In this document: piece by piece, positions 34,578 through 51,099 of the stretch | Layout of the letters: each line of letters begins with the position of its first letter | How positions within the stretch are numbered: position 1 is the stretch's first letter | Source of the DNA: Heligmosomoides polygyrus polygyrus | Lineage: Eukaryota > Nematoda > Chromadorea > Rhabditida > Heligmosomidae | Direction: 5' to 3' | Assembly: GCA_947396885.1 (NCBI GenBank) | Contig: OX377202.1 | Span: 60,724,034-60,788,033, forward strand | DNA length: 64,000 nt | Notes under the pieces: generated by a model | The model's input: the letters and a program-made list of their open reading frames with translations, nothing else | Told to the model about the DNA's origin: nothing | The model's database searches: none | Made by a program: the position numbers and the translations under genes

Positions 34578-34889
34578 CTTATATTCAACTAACCATAAGA
34601 AGCCAAAAGGCTAAATTAATTCAGCCAATGATAAGCAGTCATAAGCCTGATTTTGTTGTTCTTTATCCAGCGATTTTCGGCCGGATAACGGATAACGACA
34701 GGCCAAAACCCGCCGGAAACCGGATAACGGTTAATCCGCTCATCCCTGGTCACCATGCCGCGCCGTGGCAAGCACCTATTTGCGTCTCTGCATACAACGA
34801 ATGCTAATGCACTATTGTCTCGTTTCGATTACGATCCGTGTTTTATCTAGTTCCGAATTTAGCAAGGGATGGCACTCTTGAACGCTCTT

Positions 34890-35100
34890 GTTGCCCGCGA
34901 TGGCGCAGCAGCCAAGCGGCTCAGGGCGTAGTGGATAGTGGTGTTGCTTCGTGCGAGTGATGTCGGGGGTTCGCTCTCGCCGTCGGTATTTTTGCATTTC
35001 AACTGCCTATCTGAGATTTGAGGGCTTTTGACGTCTACACAATTTGCTGGCGTTTTCTGCGCATTTTCCCAGCTGTACGCGATCTTCAAGCGCAAAACAC
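34890..35100 (+). repeat. tRNA-like SINE head with foldback-type tail
   Basis: GATGGCGCAGCAGCCAAGCGG (A-box-like) and GGGGGTTCGCTCTCGCC (B-box-like) are followed by TTTTTGCATTTCAACTGCC and GGCGTTTTCTGCGCATTTTCC. That tail is the same as in the arms of the foldback element at 18.5-19.6 kb. This single-orientation copy ties that foldback family to a tRNA-derived SINE. Confidence 0.65.
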
Positions 35101-36158
35101 AACCGAGGACTGCCGCTGAGCGATGAACGGGCCGGACGCCTTGTACCGCGTTGGCTCCTCAGTGCGGTGCGCAAGCGCGCCCCACCGCAAACACCTGATC
35201 TAATCCACTGCACCGGTGAGGGTGGTGTTTTTAAGGCGGAGAGTCGTTAGATACACCGCCCTCAGAAAGGGGCGGGGCGAGGGGCGCACTGAGGACAAGA
35301 TGTCCGGGTCCCTGCCATCACATGGAGGCATCGCATTTCTAATCACTTCCCTTGGTCCTGCAGCTCTATCTTGAACTGATTTCGTTCTTGAGACAGGAGT
35401 CAGAATCTTGTTTACCATATTTGGAGGAAAAGAGTTTTCAGCTGCGGCGCCAAGGCTTTCTTCAGGTTGCGCCACATTGCTCAGTTCTAAGGCGTCGTCC
35501 GCATTTTCTGAGAAGTACAGCAACATCTTAGCGAGATCTGTCATGATAACAACGCGACCATCCACTAGAAAGGTCTTCAATACAATTACAGTTACAATAC
35601 ACAGCGAATTGTCCGATCCTTGCAAAGAGAGGACGGTGAGCCGGCTTTGCGCACAATTACGGATAAGCCTTCAATGTAGAACTCCTGACCGGAATCACCC
35701 ATAGTCTCAAGTTGATGTGAAAATTTTAAGAATTGTGGCGAAAATTGAAAGAATCTAGAGAGAAGAGCGACATTCTCCTTTCCTCAACTGCCTCCATAAC
35801 CGAACCAACTAGAAAATTACTACAGACTTCCCCGAGATGCGCTTCCCAATCGTCTCCTACCAGTTGTTGGGTTTTTGGACGATTTCACATCAATTAACGA
35901 CGGTTTCGAGCGCAGCAAACTTGTCCAAATAGGGCGGCGCGGGCAGGGCGGGAAGTGGGCGGCGGGCAGCACAGTGTACCGAACGACTGCCCCCCGTGTT
36001 TTTAAACGCGATTCGTTTCAACCTGCACCAGTCACGATGAATTCTGTCGCATCCTCAAAGGCAGATTTAATGAAAGGAAATTACTGAGCATAGAACAGCA
36101 ATAAAACTTTTAAAGTTTATACTTCAATACTTCAAGAAAACAATTGAATAAGATTTCA
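35101..36158. other. Non-coding stretch downstream of the RPC9 gene
   Basis: A 141-codon minus-strand frame (35,200-35,625; contains LVDGRVVIMTDLAKMLLYF) is the most open piece. I do not recognise it and see no splice context that would join it to a neighbour. A G-rich patch lies at 35,930-35,970. Confidence 0.4.
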
Positions 36159-37208
36159 CTAAGTCATATTACTAGTCGGCCGCGACGGTAGGCAGTCAAC
36201 CACTGTCTGAAACAAATGAAGCACAATAAACTCATGGCAGGAAATATGGCCTAATCACACTCACATTCACTAAAGCCTCTAGCTTCTCCTCGGTTTTTAT
36301 TCGCTCTTCACTCTCCTCAACCAGCAACTGGATCTTAAATACCGTAGCTTAGAGGAAACCGGTCACGAGAGAAATTACGAGTGCTACCTCCGTTGTTGTG
36401 CAAGGTCGAAGGTTAATCAACTGCATCGTCTCCGCAGCTGTCAGCTGGAAATTGGAAGAAATAATGAGGTCCAACTTTGCAATACTCAGGACAAGCAATC
36501 CTGGAGTGAACTAATGCTCCTCAGTGGATCTAGGATAAGCACAAAGAACAAAGCAAGACATTAATCCCTACACACGCGCCACACGTTCTACTTCTACGGA
36601 CATTGCGGAAGCAATTTGAATGAGTATTTAATCTATCCAACGACTTGCGGTTGCCACCCCATAACCAAGTCTGTTCCTTGTTCTTACTGGATTAGCCTGG
36701 TAACAGTTCACCGATTCCCGAGGGACCAGGTGACAGCTGGCGCCTCTCCCAACTGTGCTACCACGCGACCATCTACAGTGAATTTACACACAATAGAGCC
36801 CTCTAGAAGCTGACCTATATTGGAAGCATTACCACATCCAGCTTGCAACAATGCATGAGACTCGCAAGAATGCCAAACAAGAACCGCTCACAAGGGCTTA
36901 ACCGAAACTCACGAACCGAAGACTGAATTCACCTTGTAGGGAGCAACCTCCCGGATAAGTTTCTCGATGGCTTCTGCGCTTTGATCAGCGGCTGGTGTTC
37001 CTTTCAAATATTTCGTGGTCTAAAACGCCTAGGGATGAGCTGGGAGACAACTAACTCGAACTGCATTACGCACCTCATATAGGACTGTAGCTAGGTGTTT
37101 GCTTCTGTCGCTCTTCGGCTTTTTGTCCTCCTGTTTCTTCACGTCGCTGAGCAGTTGCAGCACTTCATAGTTAGAAAGAAGGGTAACCTGACCGTTCAAC
37201 ACCTCCAT
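36159..37208 (-). CDS. CRCP: DNA-directed RNA polymerase III subunit RPC9 (CRCP)
   Basis: RPC9 pairs with RPC8 to form the stalk of RNA polymerase III, which transcribes tRNA and 5S RNA genes and helps initiation. Five exons on the minus strand join in phase: 37,074-37,208, 36,933-37,019, 36,388-36,444, 36,265-36,333 and 36,159-36,206, giving 131 residues. The N-terminus carries the family signature LLSNYEVLQLL (residues 10-20). YLKGTPA begins exon 2. Exon 3 has LTAAETMQLINLRP and exon 4 the hallmark IQLLVEESEERI, all of the Rpb4/RPC9 HRDC-like fold. Introns are short GT-AG, with acceptors TTTTAG, TTCCAG, TTTAAG and TTTCAG. The human protein is 148 residues; this one has a short C-terminal tail (TVVDCLPSRP...). 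The ATG at 37,206-37,208 is chosen because it opens the conserved N-terminus. The acceptor of exon 4 (TTTAAG) is unusual, but its phase and homology are exact. A SINE relic lies in intron 2. Confidence 0.93.
36560..36790 (-). repeat. SINE relic in RPC9 intron 2
   Basis: CACACGTTCTACTTCTACGG and GACTTGCGGTTGCCACCCCA followed by a CACCGATTCCCGAGGGACC segment correspond to the body of the SINE family seen at 4.0-4.6 kb and 33.1 kb, heavily diverged. It lies between exon 3 and exon 2. Confidence 0.6.
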
Positions 37209-38582
37209 CCTTGACACGCCGGTTCAAATCCTTGGAGAACATGCGCTTTCTACGTTGATAAACACAGATGTGCTGTTACATACAATTATCAATAAGCGAT
37301 GCATACTCTAGACTCTTCACCATAACGACATAGACATCTTCGAAGCATTTATTTGACGCTATACAATTACTTCCCATATAAAACAACGGACATGAAAAGT
37401 AGAAAGACTATACGGCACTCAATAAAGTAGACGTAATCAAGTGGATAGAATCCAGTGAGCTAATAAACTTTGTTCAGAATGATTCCTACAACAGTATACA
37501 ACGCAAAACTTGAAAGAAAACTCATATACCTGCTAGTTATCACGCGAGCAAGGAAAACACAACGAACGCAAATTCTACAGTATAACCACATTTACACACG
37601 AAAAATCTCGGACAGCACTTCTGATGCACTTCCGACAGTAGTACGTGGGGTCGTCGAAAAGCGACGATGACAGCCCTTGCACCAAACAACTCCCCAGATC
37701 TTTTAGAATGCTGCTCTCGTAGCATATAAAGGTCTATGTTAATCCACCACCCTTCGGCATAAGCAAACCACTCCTTTATCTCTGCAGGTGAACGTGCGTG
37801 AAGTGCATGCGCGCATCAGAGCTGGGGCCCACGTATGTCTTTTCGGATGTGCTTCTTCCCAATTCATAGACTCCTTCTGCCCTTGTTTCACCGAACCCTT
37901 CTTGGGGGGGGGGGGGAATTTAATACGCTCAGAGAACTTCCACTGACAGTCAGCAAGAAGATAGAATCCAGTGTTGTCCTTGGAAAGGCACCCACCAAGA
38001 AGTGAATAAACTTGGCTTCCTTGAACCTTGAATCCTCAGAAGGGAAGGTCGTCATTAAGGAAAGAGAATCTTCTTGAAAGGAATACCGTGTACCGTAGCA
38101 GTACATTCAAGGCCTTTCATGAGAAAGCATGTACAACAAAGAAGCCAGAACTCGCCTCACTAATGGCGTACTTTGAGCCAGTTTGTTCGCTACCAAGGTC
38201 AGTCATAAATAGCACCTGAAGATAGTGGTCCAAACCGTTATACGAGAACCGAACTGGTATTGCTGCAAGCTTGTGCCGACTAATAGCTGGCAGTTAGCTG
38301 CCAACCTCGACGTCAACCATGACCAACAAGGCAGACATATTGCAATCGAAATAAACAGCCCTGCACACTAGAAATGATCAAGGAACACATATGACAGGTG
38401 TCTAGTGTTGGTGAATCTCTGCTCAGACACGATTTACGGGGTGTGTTGCTTGCTTCGCTTCCTACTCTGAAAACTTCCTTTACCACAACTAGCTGCCATA
38501 TAATCGGCACTGGCGCATCGTTGTGAGCAAAGAGAAAAGCGCCCCGAGGGAGCCCGAGAACATGGGAATTCTTCAATTTCCG
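37209..38582. other. Interval between RPC9 start and PTGR2-like stop
   Basis: About 1.4 kb with no recognisable coding sequence. It should hold the 3' untranslated region of the upstream reductase gene and the promoter of RPC9. A 13-bp G run lies at 37,904-37,916. An 87-codon minus-strand frame at 38,313-38,576 probably belongs to untranslated sequence. Confidence 0.5.
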
Positions 38583-44115
<5,533 letters not shown>

Positions 44116-44524
44116 CTAAGCGAAATATCACGCCATTCAACAGGAGACTGTAGACTATGTACACATCTGCGGCAAACTACGTGAAAGAGTTTGTCTTCCA
44201 CTGTAACAAGAAGATATCAAAACTACATGTAGCTCGATGTTTCTCCGAATCCCAAATATTGTCAGAAGTACTTGAGAAGGAAGCGAATCCCCTGTTTTCA
44301 AAATTTGTGAAAATGTAGTTGCCTTCCCTCGAGAAGAATATTTTTTAGAGTACAGTCTGCTAAAAATGGATCACTACATTCTCGAACGACCTCTGACCGT
44401 TCAGTAAGCGATTCTACAACTAATAAATCTTTTGAGAAACAAGCACCCTGAACTTCATTACTGGCCTTACTGAAAAGTAATTTATTCGTCTCGAGCACAA
44501 CTTAACAAGCTTGCTTAGAATTCT

Positions 44525-44654
44525 ATGGCCTATGTTATGCCATCGTTCACCCGGAGCGAAGCCGAATGATAAACTCCCATATCGATTCATCGCGTCGCGC
44601 GATCGATATGTGAGCGTACCATTAGACTTCGGGTGTGCGTTGGCACAACATGGG
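44525..44654. mobile_element. ~130-bp MITE with GGCCTATGTTATGCC ends
   Basis: GGCCTATGTTATGCC at the left pairs imperfectly with GGCACAACATGGGCC at the right; TAT lies outside both ends. The interior TCGCGTCGCGCGATCGATAT is also palindromic. It resembles the GGCCTATGTTATAC-ended element at 16.5-17.5 kb. Its right edge seeds the tandem array that follows. Confidence 0.65.
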
Positions 44655-44884
44655 CCTATAGAACTACTCAAAGGTAAGCGATGGAATGACATGGTCCTAT
44701 AGAACTACTCAAAGGTAAACGATGGCATAACACGGCCCTATAGAACTACTCAAAGGTAAGCGACGGCATAACGTGGTGCTATAGAACTACTCAAAGGTAA
44801 GCGATGGCATACCATGGTCCTATAGAACTGCTCAAAGGTAAGCGATGGCATAACAGGCCCTATAGAACTATTCAAAGGCAAGGT
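44655..44884 (+). repeat. Tandem array, ~41-bp unit, 5-6 copies
   Basis: Each unit reads CCTATAGAACTACTCAAAGG, then TAAGCGATGGCATAACATGG or a close variant. The second half matches the terminal sequence of the adjacent MITE, so the array seems to have grown from the MITE edge plus flanking DNA. Most units contain AAAGGTAAGC, a match to the 5' splice-site consensus on the plus strand. Confidence 0.85.
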
Positions 44885-46483
44885 AGAAAATTTTTATGTT
44901 CCTTGTCTTAAAATTATACGGCGAACAGTGCCCGCTGCCTATACAAAAGCTACTACTTCGAAATTTTCAGTGTACAGCTTCTGCTAACGAAAGGCAAATG
45001 AACAAATGGCAAATGTCAGATTTATCTAGAATCGAGTAAATGTGCCTTCGTTGATCAGCAGCGATGAAAGATCTTCTTTCTCGCCTCACAAATATGGAAA
45101 CTTGAGAAGTCATTGTCACTGAGTTACTGATGCAAAGCTATACAAAGTATAAAGTTATACATAACAGGAAAGTTTATAAACGATAGGACAGATCTACACT
45201 GACGAAGTGTTTTCAGTATGAGTGCTGAGTAAATGTCACTTATGACAAGATATGGTGGAACAAGATGTCGCTAGCGGGCTCGAAAAATTTGTTCCACCTC
45301 TATACTTGTATTCTTAAAACTATGGGAAAATCTGGCTCAACAGCCACGGCAGGCAGCAGAGGAGTGAATCTAAACTAGCCAACCAATCGCAAAGATCTTT
45401 GCTGTTATGGAATTACTTTCAATAGTATAACTTCGACAGAAGCGCTGGAAGGCCTAACTGTATAAAATGGAGTTTAAACACGAAAGGTTTGCCAGTTTTA
45501 AGAAGGCATCGACTGAGTGGTACAAATGGCGGTGCAATCCCTATCGGAGGGGGGGGGGGGCAGTCCATTATGAATTGTTAACGATAGCTGCGCATCTGTA
45601 CATACAACATGCAATGCACCATCTCAATACCTTAACTTACTTGATCCTCTCCCTTGGAAATGTCCGAGCATTACACTGAAACATTAAAAAGACTCCATTA
45701 TGGGACTATGCACGGTGCAGGGGGGGGGGGGGGAGGACACTATGCACGGCAGCACGGTTGTGATCCAAGACTCTATTTGCTTTGGAAAGAAACAGCAAAC
45801 CGCTTACACTAATTGATTAAGGTGATTACGTTGCTTTAACGTGTTTTCGTGGTTTTATAGTATTGTAATTGTTCCAGGTTTTTGTTCAATTTGCTGTGTT
45901 TTCATTACTCCCTCCCCCGACTAGGAAAGCAATTTAGAAAGCTGATTTTGGTATTGGAAAGACAGCCATTGACATTGTAAGCATATATATATATATATGT
46001 ATATAGAGCATATGTATTTATTTATTAATATTTATGTGCTGCAGTGCATGTTGCATCTCTTTAGAAGTTGAAATGGGCTGCTCCCACCCCCCCCCCATAG
46101 GGATTGCACCCAAATGGTGCGCCAAAAAGGATAAAAACTACGACGACCAGAGCTAGCAATCTGTATTTATTCTCCACACTCTACTTCGACATATATGCAA
46201 TTTGAATTCATATCTGGCCTTTAAAATGACCCGCACGGACAACGTGAGAGACAAATCCGTACCCAAACCTTCGAAAGGAATTGCTTAAATAAATGGACGT
46301 ACAAAAAAGAATTGAATGTCCTGGCACCGACTTCAAGCTAAAATCTATCATTGGAGCGCAAAAGATAGGCGATCCGTTTATAGTGGAGCATTTTTTACCA
46401 CAAAAATATCACATACCTGGCCTCTTCACAAACACAATGCGCTCGTTGCCTCCTGAACTTGGGCCTTCTTCCATTGCTGAACT
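44885..46483. other. Non-coding, AT-rich with three poly-G/C tracts
   Basis: Runs of G or C lie at 45,549-45,560, 45,720-45,733 and 46,087-46,096, and a TA-rich run at about 45,985-46,000. Open frames are at most 70 codons. No gene is seen. Confidence 0.5.
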
Positions 46484-47401
46484 GTGCGGAAGAACCAGCT
46501 AAATGATCACTTATCAACGGGAACCGAGACAAACTCATTATCTTACGCTGGATTGAGCGAGCAGCCTCTTCAACGTCCTTCCCCTGCGTGCAATTTGCGA
46601 CCAATCCTCAACGGTGTAATCGTCGCCGCGAAAAAAGTTCGCTGCAATAGGTGCGGTCACGTGGGTGGTCGGCACGAGCAGCGTAAGCGGGAGAGTAGCC
46701 ACACACACAAAGCAATACAGACTAAGAAGAGAGCGACACACGTGCGCACTAGTAGCACCAGAAGGAAGGGCAATCGCTTAAAAGCACCCTCTCGCCGAAT
46801 TTTACCCCGCCGTCCAAAAAACTGCTCGATGGAATCGATTGATAAGGAAGGAAACGGCGAAGGCCTCGCCACAGTCGGCATCCGAATTTGGACTCCCAAC
46901 GTGACGGCATTACACAAGGAGAGAATAAAGGTGGGAATGGAGCAGTCGCCGAATAGCCATGCTGTGGTTAGCTGTTACGAGTGGAACGATCACGCGGAAA
47001 AGAAATCTGGACCACAACGGCTCAAACTCACTGGTGTGCTCACGCCAGTACTCTACAAAGGAAATAAAACGACGCTGCTCCTGGTCCATTTCGCGGGTGT
47101 CAGGAACAGGAGCACTCTGAACGAAACAAGGACGTTTGGCGAGGGAAACGAAGACAAAAGGCACGACGAAAACGCAGAGAAGATGAGGTTTACGGTACGG
47201 AAGAGGCACCACTTTCGGCAAAATATCGTGAGCTCCAGATGGCTCCCTTATCAGCAAAGAGTACGCAGCGTCACAAAAGCCTGGAGCACTTGCGGACGTC
47301 GTCAGCGACAGAGCAGGGCTGAGCTGCGGCGCTTGGCCCCTCACCTGGCACCCCTTCCGAACGACACGCACGCGTTGCGCATGGGGTGCGAGGAAGGCTA
47401 G
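46484..47401 (+). CDS. Unidentified 305-codon open reading frame
   Basis: This is the longest frame in the window not explained by a recognised element. The predicted protein is basic and rich in Arg, Lys, Ser and Thr, with a single CNRCGH motif near residue 53 and low-complexity Arg/Lys stretches between about 55 and 110. No signal peptide, membrane segment or known catalytic motif is evident. A minus-strand frame of 153 codons overlaps its second half. The local sequence is more GC-rich than its surroundings, which by itself lengthens chance frames. It could be a single-exon gene, an exon of a domesticated or decayed transposon, or fortuitous. The ATG used is simply the first in frame. Confidence 0.25.
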   Translation: MRKNQLNDHLSTGTETNSLSYAGLSEQPLQRPSPACNLRPILNGVIVAAKKVRCNRCGHVGGRHEQRKRESSHTHKAIQTKKRATHVRTSSTRRKGNRLKAPSRRILPRRPKNCSMESIDKEGNGEGLATVGIRIWTPNVTALHKERIKVGMEQSPNSHAVVSCYEWNDHAEKKSGPQRLKLTGVLTPVLYKGNKTTLLLVHFAGVRNRSTLNETRTFGEGNEDKRHDENAEKMRFTVRKRHHFRQNIVSSRWLPYQQRVRSVTKAWSTCGRRQRQSRAELRRLAPHLAPLPNDTHALRMGCEEG

Positions 47402-48235
47402 CTGAAGGCTGGGACAGAGAGCTCCTCAGAAGTCCTTCACAGCTCCAGACGGTGCGTAACCCATGCTGCGCCCACTGCAAAGGGTAGATCAGCAGACCGA
47501 CTCTTCGGCCTGAAAAGGATACTCCTTCCCACACTCCACTTTCCGACGGTTGGGACACTGGCCAAGAGAACCCGTGGCCGACCAAAGCTACTTCGTTATG
47601 GACTGCGATAATCAAGGTCCTGCCATTCTCTCCAGTTTTCCTTACACAGCTCCCGGCTTTCGTTTGGAAAATGTTATGTTCTCGGCCCTACATCAAAAAT
47701 AGTGGCGCAAACGAAGCGTTTGGACGAGTACCGAACGTACGGATTTGAAACCCCTTAGCCACGTCTAGGCCTCCGAAGACAACGAAACGGCTGAAAGGTA
47801 AGACCAGAACAACACTTCCACTGGCCAACATCATTTGCTGGAGCCAAGGACACAATGGACACAGACGACGAGGAACCAGGACGAACGGCACGGAGACAGC
47901 TTCTCGCGTTCCACCGGCCGGAGAAAAACCCCATGACATGAGTCATTTCGGCAAAAAGTGATCAGTGGCGCTCCTCTCGCAGTGCTATTGATCGAACCTG
48001 CTGCGGAAGACGGAGCCTCGGAAAGCAGCAAGTTGCTGTCTTCAGGCGCGGCTCTCGGCCCGTACATACGGAATGGGGACTGCCCATCCCCAACAGTTGG
48101 GCATGGTGCTCCAAGGGGACGGCACTCCTCATCTCTGCAACGCGTCCGCATTCCACATCGTCGGTGTATTAGGGCGGCAATTCCACTTGCATGCTACTGT
48201 GTAAATTCCGAGAATGAGCAAATCGTCGCCGGGAC
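47402..48235. other. GC-rich non-coding stretch
   Basis: Frames on both strands are of moderate length, as expected for GC-rich sequence, with no recognisable domain. An ATGAGTCAT site lies at 47,938-47,946. Confidence 0.4.
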
Positions 48236-48267
48236 GGTTACAGGGCGCGGGTCAACCATGACTCATG
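48236..48267 (+). repeat. Interspersed module with ATGACTCAT
   Basis: CGGTTACAGGGCGCGGGTCA followed by ACCATGACTCATG is a copy of the module also seen at 17.9 kb and, on the other strand, at 51.17, 51.27 and 54.8 kb. The 28-bp-TIR element starts directly after it. Confidence 0.6.
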
Positions 48268-48914
48268 CTCAGAAAATTTTGAACAAGTTACTTGCGCCTT
48301 TAGACCTCGAAAAGAAGTTACTTGCGACTTATCGCTCGCGGTTAACTAACTTGCAAGCTTGCACCCAGGAATTTTAAACCTTGCACGCAAGTAACTGTAT
48401 GACACTGCAGCAAGTTGCGGCATCATGCGCGCGCACGGTCATTCGGTAGCGTCCTCACACGCGCACGCGGTCGTACGGTATATGTTTCGAAATCGGAGCT
48501 GCTCTACCGAGCCGGACAGTCTTGCCATTCTTTCCGTCATCTTCCTTGTTTCCTCCCTCATCTTTTTTGGCTGTTTGCATTTGTAAATCCATTTCCTAAT
48601 TAGTAGAAAGTATATCACAGCCTTTTCCCAAAAAGAAGGGGATCCAAGTCTAGGGAGGAAGTCCACCTCGTTTTTGTTTGTTTGGCAGTTTTACGCAGCT
48701 AAAGCAGGTTTGTATTATATTCAGCTGGAGTTTTATCTATGTACCACTATATATAAAGGAGTCTATGTATAATTACTTACAAATGACTAGCAGGGGTCTT
48801 CGTGTAATTTACTTGCGACATTTGTGCTAGCTTGTAGCAACTTACGAATGACTAGTTTGAGGCAATCTATGACCTGCATGCAGCTTGCAAGTAACTTGTT
48901 CAAAATTTTCTGAG
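48268..48914. mobile_element. 647-bp element with perfect 28-bp terminal inverted repeats
   Basis: CTCAGAAAATTTTGAACAAG... (48,268-48,295) and its exact reverse complement (48,887-48,914) bound the element. Internal copies of CTTGCAAG and AGTTACTTGC are frequent. TG flanks both ends and would fit a 2-bp duplication, but this is too short to prove. There is no coding capacity. It is inserted at the end of an ATGACTCATG module. Confidence 0.8.
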
Positions 48915-49344
48915 TGTTTCGTCTAAGGACACGGGTCAACCAAGCGGGCGGAAAGGCGAGAGCGCAGAGGAGGAGACCCGACGGCCGCGACCCGACGGCT
49001 GCCGGCCAGTGAGCTGACTCAGCGCGCGGGTAAGAGTACCCTCTCGTCGCCTGCTTCTTCATAACCGCTAGCGGTCGCGGGGGCGCGCAGTGCACGAAGA
49101 CTGAGTTTCAAGGAGGAGAATTGTAACCTTCGCAGCTTACAAACTTCCTAAAGGTGACGAAACAGTCGTCTGGAAGCTGCTACGTTTTGGGTGGCACGAC
49201 AGACATCAATTAGTGGAGGTACGCAGGTCTGTCAAAACTGGATTTGTAAAAAGAAATTGGTGGAGACAACGTTTGGGTCCTGCTTACATAATGACAAGGT
49301 TTTCATGGAAGCACATGCCAGTGGAAGACAGGAAGCAACAAACT
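48915..49344. repeat. GC-rich module related to 50,040-50,240
   Basis: GGGTCAACCAAGCGGGCGG, GAGCTGACTCAGCGC and GACTGAGTTTCAAGGAGG recur in diverged form at 50,060-50,240 on the same strand. The module class is unknown. Confidence 0.55.
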
Positions 49345-50040
49345 TAAGTGGATCATACTCATGGTTCTATTATTCGCCTTCCTTGGGCAGAACATTTGCG
49401 TTTATGAACAGATGACAATCCTTAAGGCCTTCTCTGATTTTTAAGCTTTTTGGGAGCCTTAGGTCTGTTTCTTTTTACAGACGGTAGTGATGGAATATAC
49501 TCATTTGCATACAGCTAAAAGCTATGAACCTTAGGATAAAACTTCTGAAAAAGGCCCTCGCTTTGAGATAAAAACAAATCAGTGTTCACACAGCACTGCA
49601 GTAACTGATCTCCGAAGCGTTCTGAAGCCAAGTTTCGAGAAGTAGCGGACTTGAAATCGCATTGGTTTACACAAGAAAAGCGATATAACCTATTCCAAGC
49701 TACTCAGCACTTTGCGTGTAACTTTGTGCAACCAATCAAACACACCACTGTGACGTTCTGGCAGGTACACGGCGCGCACCAAACTCACAACGCAAGAGGA
49801 ATCGAATCTCACCGTTGAGCCGGACATTGGTTGCGAGTACTATTACCAATGTCCTTGGCGCGACATTCTTTTAAAAAAGTCGAAAAGGTAAGCAAAGACT
49901 ATCCCATCGCATCAACGTTTCCAATATGAGAGGTCGCCAAACCGACATCCTTCGTATGCGAAATAATGGTTTATGAAGCGCAGTCCTCGAGCTGCTCTAT
50001 CTCGCCTGCGCTCCGTTGTCTGGACTCTAGCGCAACGGTG
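49345..50040 (-). repeat. Left arm of a large imperfect inverted repeat
   Basis: This segment is the reverse complement of roughly 54,890-55,820. Landmarks include GGCGAATAATAGAA, ACAGATGACAATCCTTAAGG, GCAGTAACTGATCTCCGAA, AGAAAAGCGATATAACCTAT and AAAAGTCGAAAAGGTAAGCA. The right arm has an extra segment of about 200 bp containing a 19-bp poly-G tract. No transposase is recognised in the 5 kb between the arms. Confidence 0.75.
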
Positions 50041-50889
50041 GAGAGATGCGTCTACGGGCAAAGGTCAACCAAAGTAGCGGGATGGCGAGAGTGCAGAGAA
50101 AGAGACACTCCTGCTGCGCTACGAGCGCGCGAGCTGACTCAGCGCCCGAATGAGAGAACACGCGCGTCGTCTGCGTCTCCAGGGCTCGCCGATTGTTGCG
50201 GAAACTTGCTGTAGATGGAGACTGAATTTCAAGAAGGCCATGGTCAAAAGAGAAGGACTTCCTGCAAGTCAGAATCAAGATGCACCGAAACCGCTACTTT
50301 CTACGGGAATAAATATGACGATTCCAAGAAATGAGGGCGTAGAAGCAGTCCATCTTCAGGCCTTCTTTATTGTCCGTCTCGCTCCAGCAAAGCATTAGTG
50401 CTTATGGACAGATCAGTACTGGAGGTTTATTAGGGAGACACACTTCAGTGTCTTTATAACCTCTCATTTTCTCTAGTCTTATTATAGCCTGCCACAGCGG
50501 GTTGCGTTGGAGTCCCTGCTCCTTCGACTGATAAAAGGAATTCACTTGACAAGGAGCGGGAGAGGCACGACCACTCACCGTTTCGCAAGGGAAAACAGTT
50601 CCTCAACCTCAAGCCAAAAACTGACACCGAAGACGCACTTTGTGTTAGTTGATCCTTGAAGCGTGAACCTTCTTGAAGCCATGTGTCGTGGAATAACGAC
50701 AAAAAAAATTCCAATCATGCACGTAGAGCAAGCAAAATAGCAATGCTTCTAGTTGCGCAGAACTCCACATGTGGCCAGAAACACTGTTGTGTTCAACCCA
50801 GAACACGGCACCTCCCAAGCCCAATAAACGGAAGAGGCATCGCTCCCACGTAATGGCCATTCTTGTTGTTGACTAACATGTCATTGTCT
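50041..50889. other. Module copy followed by non-coding sequence
   Basis: 50,060-50,240 repeats the 48.9-49.1 kb module. The rest shows no gene; frames of 82-86 codons have no recognisable domain. Confidence 0.4.
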
Positions 50890-51099
50890 CTACGCGATAT
50901 TTTCCACCCAACCTGTGCCAGAAAAGGTGGAAATCTGAGCTCGTCGATGTCGCTGATATGCCAACTCCTCCAGCAGACACTCCTCCTTTGAGAAATGAGT
51001 GCTAATGAAGTGCACTGGTCGACTCACCCAACCGCGGTCCCAGTAGGGTGCTCTAGCACCGACGTGCTCCGCTGTCAGCACTCTAGCACAGGCAAGAAG

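Larger units (their letters stand above)
32828..34748. mobile_element. hAT non-autonomous element, 1,921 bp, perfect 8-bp target duplication
   Basis: The termini CAGGGATGAGCGGA (from 32,828) and TCCGCTCATCCCTG (to 34,748) are perfect inverted repeats. GTCACCAT lies directly outside both ends (32,820-32,827 and 34,749-34,756). Subterminal CGGATAACGGATAACG motifs occur at both sides (32,857-32,880 and 34,680-34,735). There is no transposase frame. The body contains a SINE copy (33,055-33,350) and a tandem duplication (34,429-34,577). Confidence 0.92.

Noticed and set aside
37221..37231. Perfect B-box GGTTCAAATCC suggesting a tRNA gene
   Set aside because: It lies just upstream of RPC9 exon 1; no A-box or cloverleaf can be drawn on the plus strand, so it is coincidental.
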